DNA of 64,000 bases from Collinsella tanakaei YIT 12063 (GCF_000225705.1 NZ_JH126470.1:1-64000); one strand, 5' to 3'; numbered from the stretch's first letter, positions 53,045-62,010 are shown. Translations and numbers: made by a program. The notes: generated by a model from the letters alone, not told the origin.

Positions 53045-53950
53045 TCACTCCACACTCAAATGTAGCCGTATGACGAGCTGGTTGCAACGTATGCTCGCCG
53101 ATAGGCGCATGCCCATGGCGGTGGCGAGCTTGGCGGCGGTGGCGAGCCCCAGGCCGGCGCCCTGTTTGCCGCGCGAGGCATCTGCCTGATAAAAGCGCTC
53201 GAAGAGGCGGGTGGGGTCGATGGCGGCGGGGTCTTGGACCTGGTTGGCGACATCCAGCACCGGGCGGCCGTCTTGCGTTTGCTGGGCGAGCACGGGCGCG
53301 CTTGCCCCGTAGCGCAGCGCGTTGGTGATGAGGTTTTCCAGAATGCGCGCCAGGGCGTCCTCGTCCGCCTGCACCAAAAGGCCCTGGTCCTCAAAGGTGA
53401 GCGCGGGCTCCCAGCCGCGTTCCTCAAAATCGGGGTAGTGGGCGATCAGCACGCGCTCTACCACCGGCCGCAAGGCGATGGGCTGCATGTTGAGCGCAAG
53501 GTCCGGATCGCTTGCCTTGGTGTACAAGAACAGCTGGTCTAGCAGGACGATGGTGCTATCGATGCGGTCCGTGGCGGCGGAGAGGTGCCGCTGGCGGCCT
53601 TGGGGCGAGTCTTCGTCCAGCGCAAGCTGCAGGTAGCCTTTGGCACCCATAAGCGGCGTGCGAATGTCATGCGACAGGGCGGAAAGATCGCGCTGGAACT
53701 CCTGCGTGTGGCGCTGGGCGGCGATGCACTCCTCCATGGCGCGGTCAAGCTCTGCGTTGACGGCTGCGGCGAGGTCTTGCAGCGCGGGAGCCGCCGCCTG
53801 TACGGTGAGGCGCGCGTTGCTGCGGGGCTGGCGCTCGCGGATGAAGCGGGCCATGCGGCGCAGCTCCATGGCGTAGGTGGCGCCGGCGGCAAGCGCGCCT
53901 AAGGCTGCGCCCAGGATGAGCATGCATATGGCGAAGAAGGTGGAATCCAC
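53045..53950 (-). CDS. Sensor histidine kinase of the ABC exporter cluster
   Basis: A 301-residue kinase, with one or two N-terminal membrane segments (about residues 5-28). The HisKA site is SALSHDIRTPLMG with His94, the N box is ILENLITNALRYG, and GKQGAGLGLATAAK is the glycine box. The very small sensor region and position after two ABC permeases and an ATPase resemble LanFEG/BceAB-type systems, where the kinase senses the transporter rather than the drug. No response-regulator gene is beside it. Start is GTG 53950 with AAGGAGG upstream. Confidence 0.9.
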   Translation of the reverse strand: MDSTFFAICMLILGAALGALAAGATYAMELRRMARFIRERQPRSNARLTVQAAAPALQDLAAAVNAELDRAMEECIAAQRHTQEFQRDLSALSHDIRTPLMGAKGYLQLALDEDSPQGRQRHLSAATDRIDSTIVLLDQLFLYTKASDPDLALNMQPIALRPVVERVLIAHYPDFEERGWEPALTFEDQGLLVQADEDALARILENLITNALRYGASAPVLAQQTQDGRPVLDVANQVQDPAAIDPTRLFERFYQADASRGKQGAGLGLATAAKLATAMGMRLSASIRCNQLVIRLHLSVE

Positions 53951-54033
53951 GGCGAAACCTCCTTGTGGTGGTGCAGGGGCACGTGCGGGTGTGGACGAGG
54001 ATGGGTGCGGGTGCGTGCGCGGGTGCGCGGCAG

Positions 54034-54933
54034 TTAGTACTCGCGCTTGGGACCCTTGGTGAGGATGATGGCGATGGAGAACAGAGCGACTATGCAAAAT
54101 CCCAGCAGCGCCTGGGTGGCAAGGCCGCCGGGCAGCGCGAGGCCGGGGGTGGTGGCGGGCTCGAAGAGCACGTGCGATCCCAGGGCGAGCCTGCTGATGA
54201 GGTTGGTGGGCAAAAGCTCTGCAAACGAGCCCGCAGCGGCGTACATGGAGGAGGCGCCCAGCTTGAACTCTGAAAATACCCTGCAGAGCTCTGCGAAGAG
54301 GTCGAAAAAGCCCGAGATGGCACCCGCGCCGATGAAGATGATGGCGACGTTGACGGCGCCCGTGCGGCGGATGAGCACGGCGATGGCGAGGGCCACAAGC
54401 GTGAGGGTCCACAGGCCAAGCCAGGTGAGCGCGAGCCAGGCGAAAAGATGCAAGGGGTCCTCGTCCAAAGACAGGGGAAAACGCAGGATAGCTGCGAATG
54501 CGATGGCGATAAGGCAAGCGGCGAGGAGGACCAGCGCGGTCCAGATGGCGTTGAAGACGATTTTCTCGAGGAAGTAGGTTGCGCGCCCGTAGCCCTGCAT
54601 GAGGGTTTTGGCGAAGCCGTCGCGGAAGTCCGTGCAGGCGACAACGACGACGCCGAACATGGTGACGATGTTGAGGATGGCTCCGTCGAGCAAGATAGAG
54701 CCAAGGAAGGCGGAGGGGTGGACGAGGGCGAGGTTGAATTCGCTGGCGAGCTCGGCGGCGTCTTGGCTGGTGACGAGGCCGGAGCCGGTGGAAGCCCGCG
54801 AGAGCATGAAGGCGGTGAAGCCGAGCGCGCCGCCGATGATGATGACCAGCGCTACAAAGCAACCAAAGAACTCGCCGCGCAGACGATTTGGGTTGAAGAT
54901 GCGGTAGAGGTCTGATTTGAGAAGGCCGAGCAT
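54034..54933 (-). CDS. ABC-2 type permease, second subunit
   Basis: A 299-residue membrane protein of six predicted segments beginning MLGLLKSDLYRIFNPNRLRG, which strongly resembles the start of the other permease in this cluster (MLNLLRSDLYRMTRIRGLRG). A gene duplication of one subunit is likely. Such paired permeases work with one ATPase in lantibiotic-immunity (LanFEG) systems. Start is ATG 54933. The kinase gene follows downstream. Confidence 0.85.
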   Translation of the reverse strand: MLGLLKSDLYRIFNPNRLRGEFFGCFVALVIIIGGALGFTAFMLSRASTGSGLVTSQDAAELASEFNLALVHPSAFLGSILLDGAILNIVTMFGVVVVACTDFRDGFAKTLMQGYGRATYFLEKIVFNAIWTALVLLAACLIAIAFAAILRFPLSLDEDPLHLFAWLALTWLGLWTLTLVALAIAVLIRRTGAVNVAIIFIGAGAISGFFDLFAELCRVFSEFKLGASSMYAAAGSFAELLPTNLISRLALGSHVLFEPATTPGLALPGGLATQALLGFCIVALFSIAIILTKGPKREY

Positions 54934-55054
54934 GGTGAGACCTTTCGAAGTGGCGGGCGGCTGAGGGGCAGGCTGCTAAGGCGGCCGCGGGTATAGGTCG
55001 CGAGGGTGCGGGCTACGGAGGCCGGCTGCAGAGGCTGGCTGCGGGCCGGGGGGG

Positions 55055-56086
55055 TTATTTGGGCGCAGGCGTACCCATGAGCTCGACAAAGTAGTCCTCG
55101 ATATCGCGCTCCGTGACGGAGAGCTCGAGTACAACCTGGTCGGCGTCGTGAAGGATGCGGGAGATGTGCTCGACGGCCTGGGCGGCGGGGGCGGGATCAG
55201 TTGCAGAAGAGCTGGACGTTGCGGATGCGGCGGGCGCGGCGGGGGCGGATGCGGCGGGCACGAGGCTGGGGAGCGAGATGGAGATCGCTTGGTCGGGCAG
55301 CGCGCGAAGGTTTGCGCCGGGTAGGCGCTCTTCCAGGGTCGCGAGGGTGCGGGCGGGATCGGCGGTCTTTATGCGCACCGAGCTGCCGCAGGATTCGTGA
55401 ACCTGCGCCTCGGTGATCTCGCGGACCAGTGCGCCGTCGCGGACCACACCGTAGCGGGTGGCCATACGGTTGAGCTGGTCGAGCACGTGGCTGGAAATGA
55501 CAATGGTGACGCCGCGCTCGCGATTGAGCCGGACCAGCGCTTGGCGCATGTCGCGCGTGGCCTGCGGGTCCATGCCGTTGAAGGGCTCGTCCAAAAGCAG
55601 GAGGTCGGGCGTGCCGACCAGCGCAAGGGCCAGACCCAGGCGCTGCTTCATGCCCAAGGAGAACTTTTTGGCGGGCTGGCTGCCGGTATCTGCGAGGCCG
55701 ACCAGCTTGAGCAGGTCGCGGCAGTGCTCTTTGGGGTTAATGACGCCGATGGCGAGCGCCTTCATCATGAGGTTGTCGAAAGCGGAATGGGCTTTGAGGA
55801 CGCCGGGCTCCTCGATGAGCGCGCCCACGTGGTGCGTTTGGGTCGCGTTTACGCCGCCGGCATTGCCGCGTGCGGGATGAGCCCCGATTAGCTGGCCGTA
55901 GAGCTCGATCTCGCCCCAGGTGGGGGAGGCAAGCCCGGCGATCATCTTCATGGTAGTGGACTTGCCGGCTCCGTTGTTGCCGACGAATCCATAGATGTCG
56001 CCCTCGTGGACGGTCATGTTGAGATGGTCGACGGCGTGCTTCTTACCGTAGATCTTGGTGAGGTCGTGCGTTTGGATGGCGTACAT
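55055..56086 (-). CDS. ABC transporter ATP-binding protein (LanF/BcrA type)
   Basis: A 343-residue ATPase. Walker A is GNNGAGKSTT (about 38-47), the signature is FSLGMKQRLGLALALVG, which departs from LSGGQ as in the bacitracin/lantibiotic branch, and Walker B is LLLLDEPFNGMD. A C-terminal extension of about 110 residues, Ala/Ser/Pro-rich (residues 260-300), ends in a helical regulatory-like domain. Start is ATG 56086 with AGGAG five bases upstream. It lies between two permease genes and a box at 56151. Confidence 0.9.
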   Translation of the reverse strand: MYAIQTHDLTKIYGKKHAVDHLNMTVHEGDIYGFVGNNGAGKSTTMKMIAGLASPTWGEIELYGQLIGAHPARGNAGGVNATQTHHVGALIEEPGVLKAHSAFDNLMMKALAIGVINPKEHCRDLLKLVGLADTGSQPAKKFSLGMKQRLGLALALVGTPDLLLLDEPFNGMDPQATRDMRQALVRLNRERGVTIVISSHVLDQLNRMATRYGVVRDGALVREITEAQVHESCGSSVRIKTADPARTLATLEERLPGANLRALPDQAISISLPSLVPAASAPAAPAASATSSSSATDPAPAAQAVEHISRILHDADQVVLELSVTERDIEDYFVELMGTPAPK

Positions 56087-56150
56087 GGTTGCTCCTGAGG
56101 ACGAGGATGGTTTGAGTATGGCAGGAGTGGCGGCGCGCGGCGGACGGCAC

Positions 56151-56180
56151 GCTGGTAAAGAATTGCTAAAGATGGGGCGG
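56151..56180. promoter_or_regulatory. Direct-repeat box upstream of the ABC ATPase gene
   Basis: On the minus strand, TCTTTAGCAAT and TCTTTACCAGC (within 56151-56171) are direct repeats 11 bp apart, next to CCGCCCCA. The same arrangement occurs upstream of the first permease at 57281. The spacing fits an OmpR-family response regulator. Confidence 0.55.
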
Positions 56181-56230
56181 TGCGGGCTGCGGCGTGCGAG
56201 CCGCATTGTCCCTCGGCGCGGGCGCGGTCG

Positions 56231-57112
56231 TTACAGGTCGCGGCGTTTGCCGATGGCGATGTAGGCCGCGCTTCCTATGAGAATCCAGATGACGCCGGTG
56301 ACTGCGCCCCATGCCCAGCCGGGCACGGCGCCGATAAGCGGCAGGGTTGTCGCGGTATCGAACATGGTGTTGGCGCCGTTGGAGAACGCCTGCAGTACGG
56401 AGCTGGGCATCCAAGTGGCTATGCTGGTGAGCGCGGGGGCGATGGGTTGCAGGAAGGAGAGCATGCCGCCAGACGAGAACGCGAGCGCGCTGAGCGTAAG
56501 CGGGAATAGGCCGCTGATAGGGGCGAACGCGAAGATATAGACGGGGAGCTTTTTGCGGAAGATCGCTACGGCGATCATGGCGATGACCGTGATTGCCCAG
56601 GTTGCAAGCCATGCGCCTAGAAGCCAGAGGGCGAAGGCGAGCGGGTTGTCCGGCCCCTGGATGGCAAAGCCGTAGGGCATGGTGAGGAAGACCTTCAAGA
56701 TCACCAGGTGGAAGATGCAGCCCAGGGCAAGCATGAGGGCGGACCAAATGCCGGCGAGAAGAATCTTCTCGCCCAAATACAAAGCGCGCCCTCGCGGGGA
56801 GGAGACCAGGCTTTTTACATAGCCCTCCGAGAGATCAGGTAACGTGTACTCGACCATGCCGAACGACGCGGCCAGGGCGAGGACGGAGAAGGATCCCAGC
56901 ATGGTGCTTCCCAGGAAAGAGGACGGCGTCGCCAGCTCCTTGATGAGGTTGGCGTTTTCCGCCGGGCCCAAGCCGGATTGCAAGATAAACCAGGTGAGGC
57001 CCACCTCGAGGCAGGCGATAAAGAGCAGCACCGAGGCGTATTGCCAAAGTTCGCCGCGCAAGCCGCGGATGCGGGTCATGCGGTAGAGGTCCGAGCGCAA
57101 CAGGTTGAGCAT
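56231..57112 (-). CDS. ABC-2 type permease, first subunit
   Basis: A 293-residue six-segment membrane protein, MLNLLRSDLYRMTRIRGLRG, paralogous to the permease at 54034. It is the first gene of the four-gene unit (permease, ATPase, permease, kinase). With a box of direct repeats 170 bp upstream, it is probably induced by a peptide antibiotic signal through a missing response regulator. Start is ATG 57112, with GGAAGG about 10 bases upstream. Confidence 0.85.
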   Translation of the reverse strand: MLNLLRSDLYRMTRIRGLRGELWQYASVLLFIACLEVGLTWFILQSGLGPAENANLIKELATPSSFLGSTMLGSFSVLALAASFGMVEYTLPDLSEGYVKSLVSSPRGRALYLGEKILLAGIWSALMLALGCIFHLVILKVFLTMPYGFAIQGPDNPLAFALWLLGAWLATWAITVIAMIAVAIFRKKLPVYIFAFAPISGLFPLTLSALAFSSGGMLSFLQPIAPALTSIATWMPSSVLQAFSNGANTMFDTATTLPLIGAVPGWAWGAVTGVIWILIGSAAYIAIGKRRDL

Positions 57113-57280
57113 GGGGTCACCTTCCTTTTTGCGAAGTGAACAGAAGATAGGCGAGGGCAGCGATGATGGCAAGGTCGATCGCGATGTTTATGGCGTCGGC
57201 GGGGTGCATGCCGCGCCTCCTCTCTGATGCGGTTGCCGTGCATCTTTATAATGCGGGCCGGACCTTGGGAGATTTATAAG

Positions 57281-57311
57281 CGGGGTTTAAGAATGCTTAA
57301 AGATGGGGCGG
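57281..57311. promoter_or_regulatory. Direct-repeat box and promoter of the ABC exporter cluster
   Basis: On the minus strand, TCTTTAAGCAT and TCTTAAACCCC are direct repeats 11 bp apart, followed after 11 bp by TATAAA, a -10-like element. The flank CCGCCCCATC is the same as at 56151. This is the arrangement of an OmpR-family activator site. Confidence 0.6.
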
Positions 57312-57404
57312 CGGGGCGAGGCAGTGGAGAGAGGCGGTAGGGCGAGGCGAGCGGGGGCGTGGTGCGATTGGACGCAACATGGAAGACGTCTCGGAGCACG
57401 CTGG

Positions 57405-57688
57405 GACAAAAATCGACTTAGTGCGGAGGTTGGACCAAATAATGGCTTAGTGCGGTTCAAATCGTGACAAATAATGCGTTAGTGCAGTCCGGGCGAGGCA
57501 TAGAAAGGGTACCTTATGAATAGGGTGTTTACATCATCCAAACTAGAAGGCTTGGACGATGCCGGTCTATGCATAAGAAAGGTGTCCCGGGCCGCTTCCA
57601 AACCGCACTAACGCACTATTTGACCAAATCTCCGCACTAGCGCGTTTTTTGACACTCCGCCCTTTCCGCACTAACGCGTTTTTTGGCC
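57405..57688. repeat. Intergenic repeat element, copy 2 (opposed unit arrays)
   Basis: Three inverted units on the left (57405-57426, 57432-57455, 57466-57486) and three forward on the right (57603-57625, 57632-57653, 57666-57688) share the same form as copy 1, CCGCACTAACGC followed by a T-rich half and TTTGACC. The core again has gggtaccttatgaatag (57508-57524), but the rest of the core differs from copy 1. The element lies between the ABC exporter and the fused transporter. Confidence 0.8.
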
Positions 57689-57836
57689 CATCCTTGCACG
57701 GAGGGGTTGTTGGTGTTGGTAGGCGACCTCATGAATGGTTGGGAAGCTGTTCTGTGTTAGCCATAGTGAACAAAATGTTAGACCGTTCATACAAAATGGC
57801 GTCATAATGAGCTAGATAAAGTATCCCAAAGCTAAC

Positions 57837-57855
57837 ATAGATAAGGCTAACTTTA
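57837..57855 (+). promoter_or_regulatory. DtxR/IdeR-like box upstream of the fused ABC transporter
   Basis: ATAGATAAGGCTAACTTTA (57837-57855) matches about 14 of 19 positions of the IdeR/DtxR consensus TTAGGTTAGGCTAACCTAA. A related half-site GTTAGCC lies at 57758-57764 and AGCTAAC at 57830-57836. The ribosome binding site AAGGAG (57855-57860) is immediately downstream. This would make the transporter iron-responsive. Confidence 0.6.
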
Positions 57856-57868
57856 AGGAGCTCGTTGC

Positions 57869-60800
57869 ATGTTCGATAAGAGGTTGCTGTCGCTTGTACC
57901 AGGCATTATGCCGCTTATTGTTGGATCGGTCGCAGCAAAATGGATCGCCTTGCTATGCAATATCGCTATCATCGCAACGATCGGCAACGTGTTCGCCGCG
58001 CTGCTTGCGGGGATGCCGGCGTCCGGAATTGGCTCTGGTGCGGCGGCTGCGGGCGCGGCGGCGTTCGGCGCTCGCGCGGCGATGACGCTTGCGATGCTGA
58101 TCATCGTCCGCGCTATTTCGATCTATGTGGCCCAGCGCGCCGGCGATAAGGCGGCCTTCGCGGCCAAGCGCCAGGTGCGCCAGCTGGTGTACGACAAGCT
58201 GGTCCAGATGGGCCCGGCGTACACGGAGCAGGTGTCCACCGCGGAGGCGGTGCAGACCAGCGTCGAGGGCGCCCAGCAGCTCGAGGTCTATTTTGGCGGC
58301 TACCTGCCACAGCTGTTCTACGCGGTACTTGCCCCCGTCACCCTGTTTGTGGCGCTAGTGGGGCAGGCGGGCTTGCCGGCGACCGTGCTGCTGGTCATCG
58401 TCCCGCTCATCCCCATTTCCATCATGATGGTGATGCGCAACGCCAAGAAGGTGGCTGCCGAGTATTGGGGCAGCTATGTGGATTTGGGCGGCAGCTTTTT
58501 GGAGGCGGTGCAGGGCCTGACCACGCTGAAGATCTATCAGGCGGATGGGCGCTGGCACAAGCGGATGAACGACGAGTCGGAGGGCTTTCGCCGCGCGACC
58601 ATGAAGATGCTGCGCGTGCAGCTCAACTCCATCAACGTGATGGACCTGGTCGCTTTTGGTGGCGCCGCTGCGGGTATTGTGGTGGCGGTGCTGCAGCTGG
58701 CGTCTGGCGCCATAGGCTTTTCGGGTGCCTTTTTGGTTGTATTCCTGTCGCAGGAGTTCTTCTTGCCCATGCGTCGTCTGGGCTCGCTGTTTCATACGGC
58801 CATGAACGGCATGAGTGCGGCTAAGACCATGTTTCGCATTTTGGACGCACCGGTACCGCCGCGCGGCGAGCGCGAGCTGGACGGTCGCGGCGACATCGTG
58901 TGCCGTGGCGTGGGCTACTCCTACGGCGAGGGCGGTGCCCGCGGCGAACATGTGGTGCTTGATCAGGTGAATTGCTCGATGCGCCGCGGCAGCTTGGTGG
59001 CGATTGTGGGCGAGAGCGGTTCGGGCAAGTCGACTTTGGCGGGTATTTTGTCCGGTCGCAAGGCTTCTTACCTGGGAAAGATTGAAGTAGGCGGCGTGGA
59101 CGTGCGCGACGCCACACTCGACTCGCTGATGCGCGCGGTGACGCTGGTGCCCATGGCGGGCCATCTGTTCGCAGGATCGCTGCGGTCCAATTTGCTGCTG
59201 GCGCGCCCTGATGCGACGGACCGGGACCTTATGGACGTTCTCGAGCGGTGCCGCATCGCTGGGTTTGTGCGCGCAAACGGCGGGCTCGATATGGAGCTGG
59301 CGGAAGGCGGCGCCAACCTTTCCGGCGGCCAGCGCCAGCGCGTTTGCGTGGCCCGCGCCCTGCTGCATGATTCGCCCATCTACATCTTTGACGAGGCTAC
59401 CTCGAACGTCGATGTGGAGAGCGAGCGCGCGATCGGCCGCGTGATCGACGAACTGGCAGGGGACCATACGGTGATAGTCATCGCTCACCGTCTGGCTTCC
59501 GTGGCGCATGCGGACCAGACCCTGGTGTTCAGCTGCGGACATCTGGTAGAGCAGGGAACGCACGCCCAGCTGCTTGCTGCCGGCGGGATATACGCCAGCA
59601 TGTGGAGCAGCCAGCATGAGCTTTCCGCCTATGCGTTGGACGAGGAGAACGAGCGCGCCTCGATGCCCGCGGGTGTCGTGGTGGACGCGGCGGCGCTTGA
59701 ATCCGGACCGGCTCCCGTGCAGGCATCGCACGCAGCTGCGGGGGCGCCTTCGTCCTGCGGACCCCGGCGCTCGGCGTTCTCCATCATGGCGCGTATGATC
59801 GGCCTGGTGCGTCCGCTGGCTGCGCACCTGGCGCTTGCCGTCGCGCTGGGCACGGCGGGGTCGTTGGCGGCGACGTTTGTGGCGGCCTTTGGCGGATACG
59901 GCATCATAGCCGCCACAGGCCAGGGGACGGGCCTCGCCGTCGCGAGCGCCTGCGTGCTCGCGGTGGCGTGCGGCGTGCTGCGCGGACCGTTGCATTACGG
60001 CGAGCAGCTGGCAAACCACTACATTGCGTTTCGCTTGCTCGCCCTTATCCGCGACCACGTTTTCGATGCGCTGCGACGCCTCGCCCCAGCCAAGCTCGAG
60101 GGGCGCGACCGCGGCGACTTGGTATCGCTGGTGACCGCCGATATCGAGCTGCTCGAGGTGTTCTACGCGCACACCATCTCGCCCATCGCGATCGCCATCG
60201 CGTCCTCTGCCGTCATGCTCGCGTTCATCGGCGCGCACTCGCTGCCGCTGGCTGCCATCGCCCTGGCGGGTTACCTGGTGCTGGGCGCCATCATGCCCAT
60301 CGCTTCGTCCAAGCTGTGCGGAAACGCTGGCAGGGCATCGCGCGACGCGGCGGGATCCATCAGCGCGTACGTGCTCGATGGTTTGCGCGGCCTTGCCGAG
60401 ACCGTGCAGTTCGCGGGCGTCTCCAAGCGCTCGGCCGGCCTCGCCGCGCAGACCGACGCTATGGGCTCCACGGACCGTTCACTGCACGTGCGCTCCGCTG
60501 CGGTCGAGGGCCTGGCGGATGCGATGGTGCTGCTCACCAGCCTCGCCATGATCGCGACGTCGCTGGGGCTCTACGCCGCGGGCGACCTCTCGTTCTCGTC
60601 GGCGTTCATCTGCTCCTTTGCGTACCTGTCCTCCTCTGGCCCGGTGCTGGCGGTGTGCCGTCTGGGCACGTCCCTGCAGGCGACGCTCGCCTCTGGCGCG
60701 CGTGTGCTCGATCTTTTGGACGAGGAGCCCCAGACCGTGGACGTGCTCGATGGCGCGGACGTTACCTTTGACGGGGCGGCGTGCGAACACGTGACGTTCT

Positions 60801-61504
60801 CCTACGGCTGTGTCGCCGCCGACACGAGCGCCAGAACGTTGCGCGGTGTCAGGGCGGCTTCAAACGGCGCGCCCGCGTGCATGCCCTCGTCCAAAGACGA
60901 TTGCATCTTGGATGACATCTCGATTTCGTTTGAGCCCGGTGAGATGGTGTGCGTTACCGGACGGTCCGGCTCGGGAAAGTCGACGCTGCTCAAGCTGCTT
61001 ATGAGGTTTTGGGATCCTACGTCTGGCGCGGTGATGATGAGCGGACGCGACCTGCGCGGCGTCAACACCGCGAGTCTGCGTAACGCGATTGGGTACATGA
61101 CGCAGGATACGCATTTGTTTGTGGGCACCATTGGCGACAACCTGCGCATCGCGCGTGAGGACGCCACGGATTCCGAGCTCGATAGCGCCTGCGAGGCGGC
61201 GGCGCTCACGTCGCTGATCGCAAGGCTGCCGCAGGGGTACGACACCCCGGTTGCGGAGCTGGGCGATTCTCTGTCCGGCGGCGAGCGCCAACGCATTGGC
61301 CTTGCGCGCATTTTCTTGCACGATGCCCCGTTTGTGTTGCTTGACGAGCCCACCAGCAACCTAGATGCGCTCAACGAGGCGGCGGTTATGCGCGCGATCG
61401 ATCGTCGTCGCGCCGGCAAAACGGTGGTGTTGGTGAGCCATCGAGCGTCTACCTGCGCATTTGCCGATCGCTTCTACAGCGTGGAGCACGGACGCATCAG
61501 CTAG
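57869..61504 (+). CDS. Fused double ABC exporter, CydDC/IrtAB-like
   Basis: A 1211-residue protein: two half-transporters in one chain, each with an ABC-1 membrane domain and an ATPase. The first ATPase has GESGSGKST (about residues 380-388), LSGGQRQR (about 484) and FDEATSNVD; the second has GRSGSGKST (about 1030), LSGGERQR (about 1134) and LDEPTSNLD. CydDC normally consists of two separate genes and serves cytochrome bd assembly; no cyd genes occur here. With a DtxR/IdeR-like box directly upstream, iron or siderophore transport, as by mycobacterial IrtAB, is the alternative I favour. Start is ATG 57869 with AAGGAG upstream. Confidence 0.88.
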   Translation: MFDKRLLSLVPGIMPLIVGSVAAKWIALLCNIAIIATIGNVFAALLAGMPASGIGSGAAAAGAAAFGARAAMTLAMLIIVRAISIYVAQRAGDKAAFAAKRQVRQLVYDKLVQMGPAYTEQVSTAEAVQTSVEGAQQLEVYFGGYLPQLFYAVLAPVTLFVALVGQAGLPATVLLVIVPLIPISIMMVMRNAKKVAAEYWGSYVDLGGSFLEAVQGLTTLKIYQADGRWHKRMNDESEGFRRATMKMLRVQLNSINVMDLVAFGGAAAGIVVAVLQLASGAIGFSGAFLVVFLSQEFFLPMRRLGSLFHTAMNGMSAAKTMFRILDAPVPPRGERELDGRGDIVCRGVGYSYGEGGARGEHVVLDQVNCSMRRGSLVAIVGESGSGKSTLAGILSGRKASYLGKIEVGGVDVRDATLDSLMRAVTLVPMAGHLFAGSLRSNLLLARPDATDRDLMDVLERCRIAGFVRANGGLDMELAEGGANLSGGQRQRVCVARALLHDSPIYIFDEATSNVDVESERAIGRVIDELAGDHTVIVIAHRLASVAHADQTLVFSCGHLVEQGTHAQLLAAGGIYASMWSSQHELSAYALDEENERASMPAGVVVDAAALESGPAPVQASHAAAGAPSSCGPRRSAFSIMARMIGLVRPLAAHLALAVALGTAGSLAATFVAAFGGYGIIAATGQGTGLAVASACVLAVACGVLRGPLHYGEQLANHYIAFRLLALIRDHVFDALRRLAPAKLEGRDRGDLVSLVTADIELLEVFYAHTISPIAIAIASSAVMLAFIGAHSLPLAAIALAGYLVLGAIMPIASSKLCGNAGRASRDAAGSISAYVLDGLRGLAETVQFAGVSKRSAGLAAQTDAMGSTDRSLHVRSAAVEGLADAMVLLTSLAMIATSLGLYAAGDLSFSSAFICSFAYLSSSGPVLAVCRLGTSLQATLASGARVLDLLDEEPQTVDVLDGADVTFDGAACEHVTFSYGCVAADTSARTLRGVRAASNGAPACMPSSKDDCILDDISISFEPGEMVCVTGRSGSGKSTLLKLLMRFWDPTSGAVMMSGRDLRGVNTASLRNAIGYMTQDTHLFVGTIGDNLRIAREDATDSELDSACEAAALTSLIARLPQGYDTPVAELGDSLSGGERQRIGLARIFLHDAPFVLLDEPTSNLDALNEAAVMRAIDRRRAGKTVVLVSHRASTCAFADRFYSVEHGRIS

Positions 61505-61537
61505 CGCCTTGAGTTTGACAACCGTGGGCGTTGGCTA

Positions 61538-61829
61538 TGGCAGTTGAGTGCCACGAGGTGGGTACGTGGAGGGCATGCATAGCCTTTTGGCGTGCCCCTC
61601 GTGGCATTTTCTTGGAGCAAGCGTTCTATTGGCGGCGATGTAGTTGCGCCTCGGCTGTGTCACGGCACCATTTCTGTTTAAAGTTGGAGACACATTGTGT
61701 AAACCTGTAGCCAAACGTGGTTATAAGTCTGGGTGAGCGTGAGTGAGATTTGCGGGATTCCGTGAAGGTCGGTAGCGCATTTGCGAGCGGGGGCTCGGGT
61801 TTTACCCACCTCGTGGCCCTCAGCTGCCA
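61538..61829. mobile_element. MITE-like element with 27-bp terminal inverted repeats
   Basis: The left end (61538-61564) and the right end (61803-61829) are inverted complements over 27 bp with two mismatches; the arms contain GCCACGAGGTGGGTA exactly. The 292-bp element encodes nothing recognisable. No clear target-site duplication is seen. It lies between the fused transporter and the PII genes. The left end is reused in a terminator (61549-61612). Confidence 0.65.
61549..61612 (+). terminator. Terminator of the fused ABC transporter, built from the element end
   Basis: tgccacgagg (61549-61558) pairs with cctcgtggca (61597-61606), followed by TTTT. A nested pair gggcatgc/gcgtgccc (61571 and 61590) strengthens it. 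Confidence 0.65.
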
Positions 61830-61880
61830 TCCCGAATGGACACGGTTTTGCATGCGCAAATCTCTATGCATTTTTTTGCA

Positions 61881-61908
61881 TTGACAATCTTCTGAACAGG
61901 CATAATAA
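61881..61908 (+). promoter_or_regulatory. Isolated consensus-like promoter
   Basis: TTGACA (61881-61886), 16 bases, TAATAA (61903-61908). It is the best sigma70-like pair in the window but faces no gene; transcripts would run toward a hairpin at 61965-62010 and then antisense to the PII gene. Confidence 0.4.
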
Positions 61909-61956
61909 TGACCCGGTATCCAATGCTGTGAGAGCGCTGCCGGATGCTGAAGCGTC

Positions 61957-62010
61957 ACAAAAAGCGGCCCGATTCGATACCAGGGAGTGTGGGGGTATCG
62001 AATCGGGCCG
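61957..62010 (-). terminator. Terminator of the amtB-glnB operon, 17-bp stem
   Basis: cggcccgattcgatacc (61965-61981) and ggtatcgaatcgggccg (61994-62010) are perfect complements. On the minus strand they are followed by GCTTTTTGTG, a U-tract. Confidence 0.8.

Noticed and set aside
61840-61910. tRNA or rRNA gene
   Set aside because: No cloverleaf or T-loop motif (GGTTCGAATCC-like) was found anywhere in the window; the sequence here is promoter-like.
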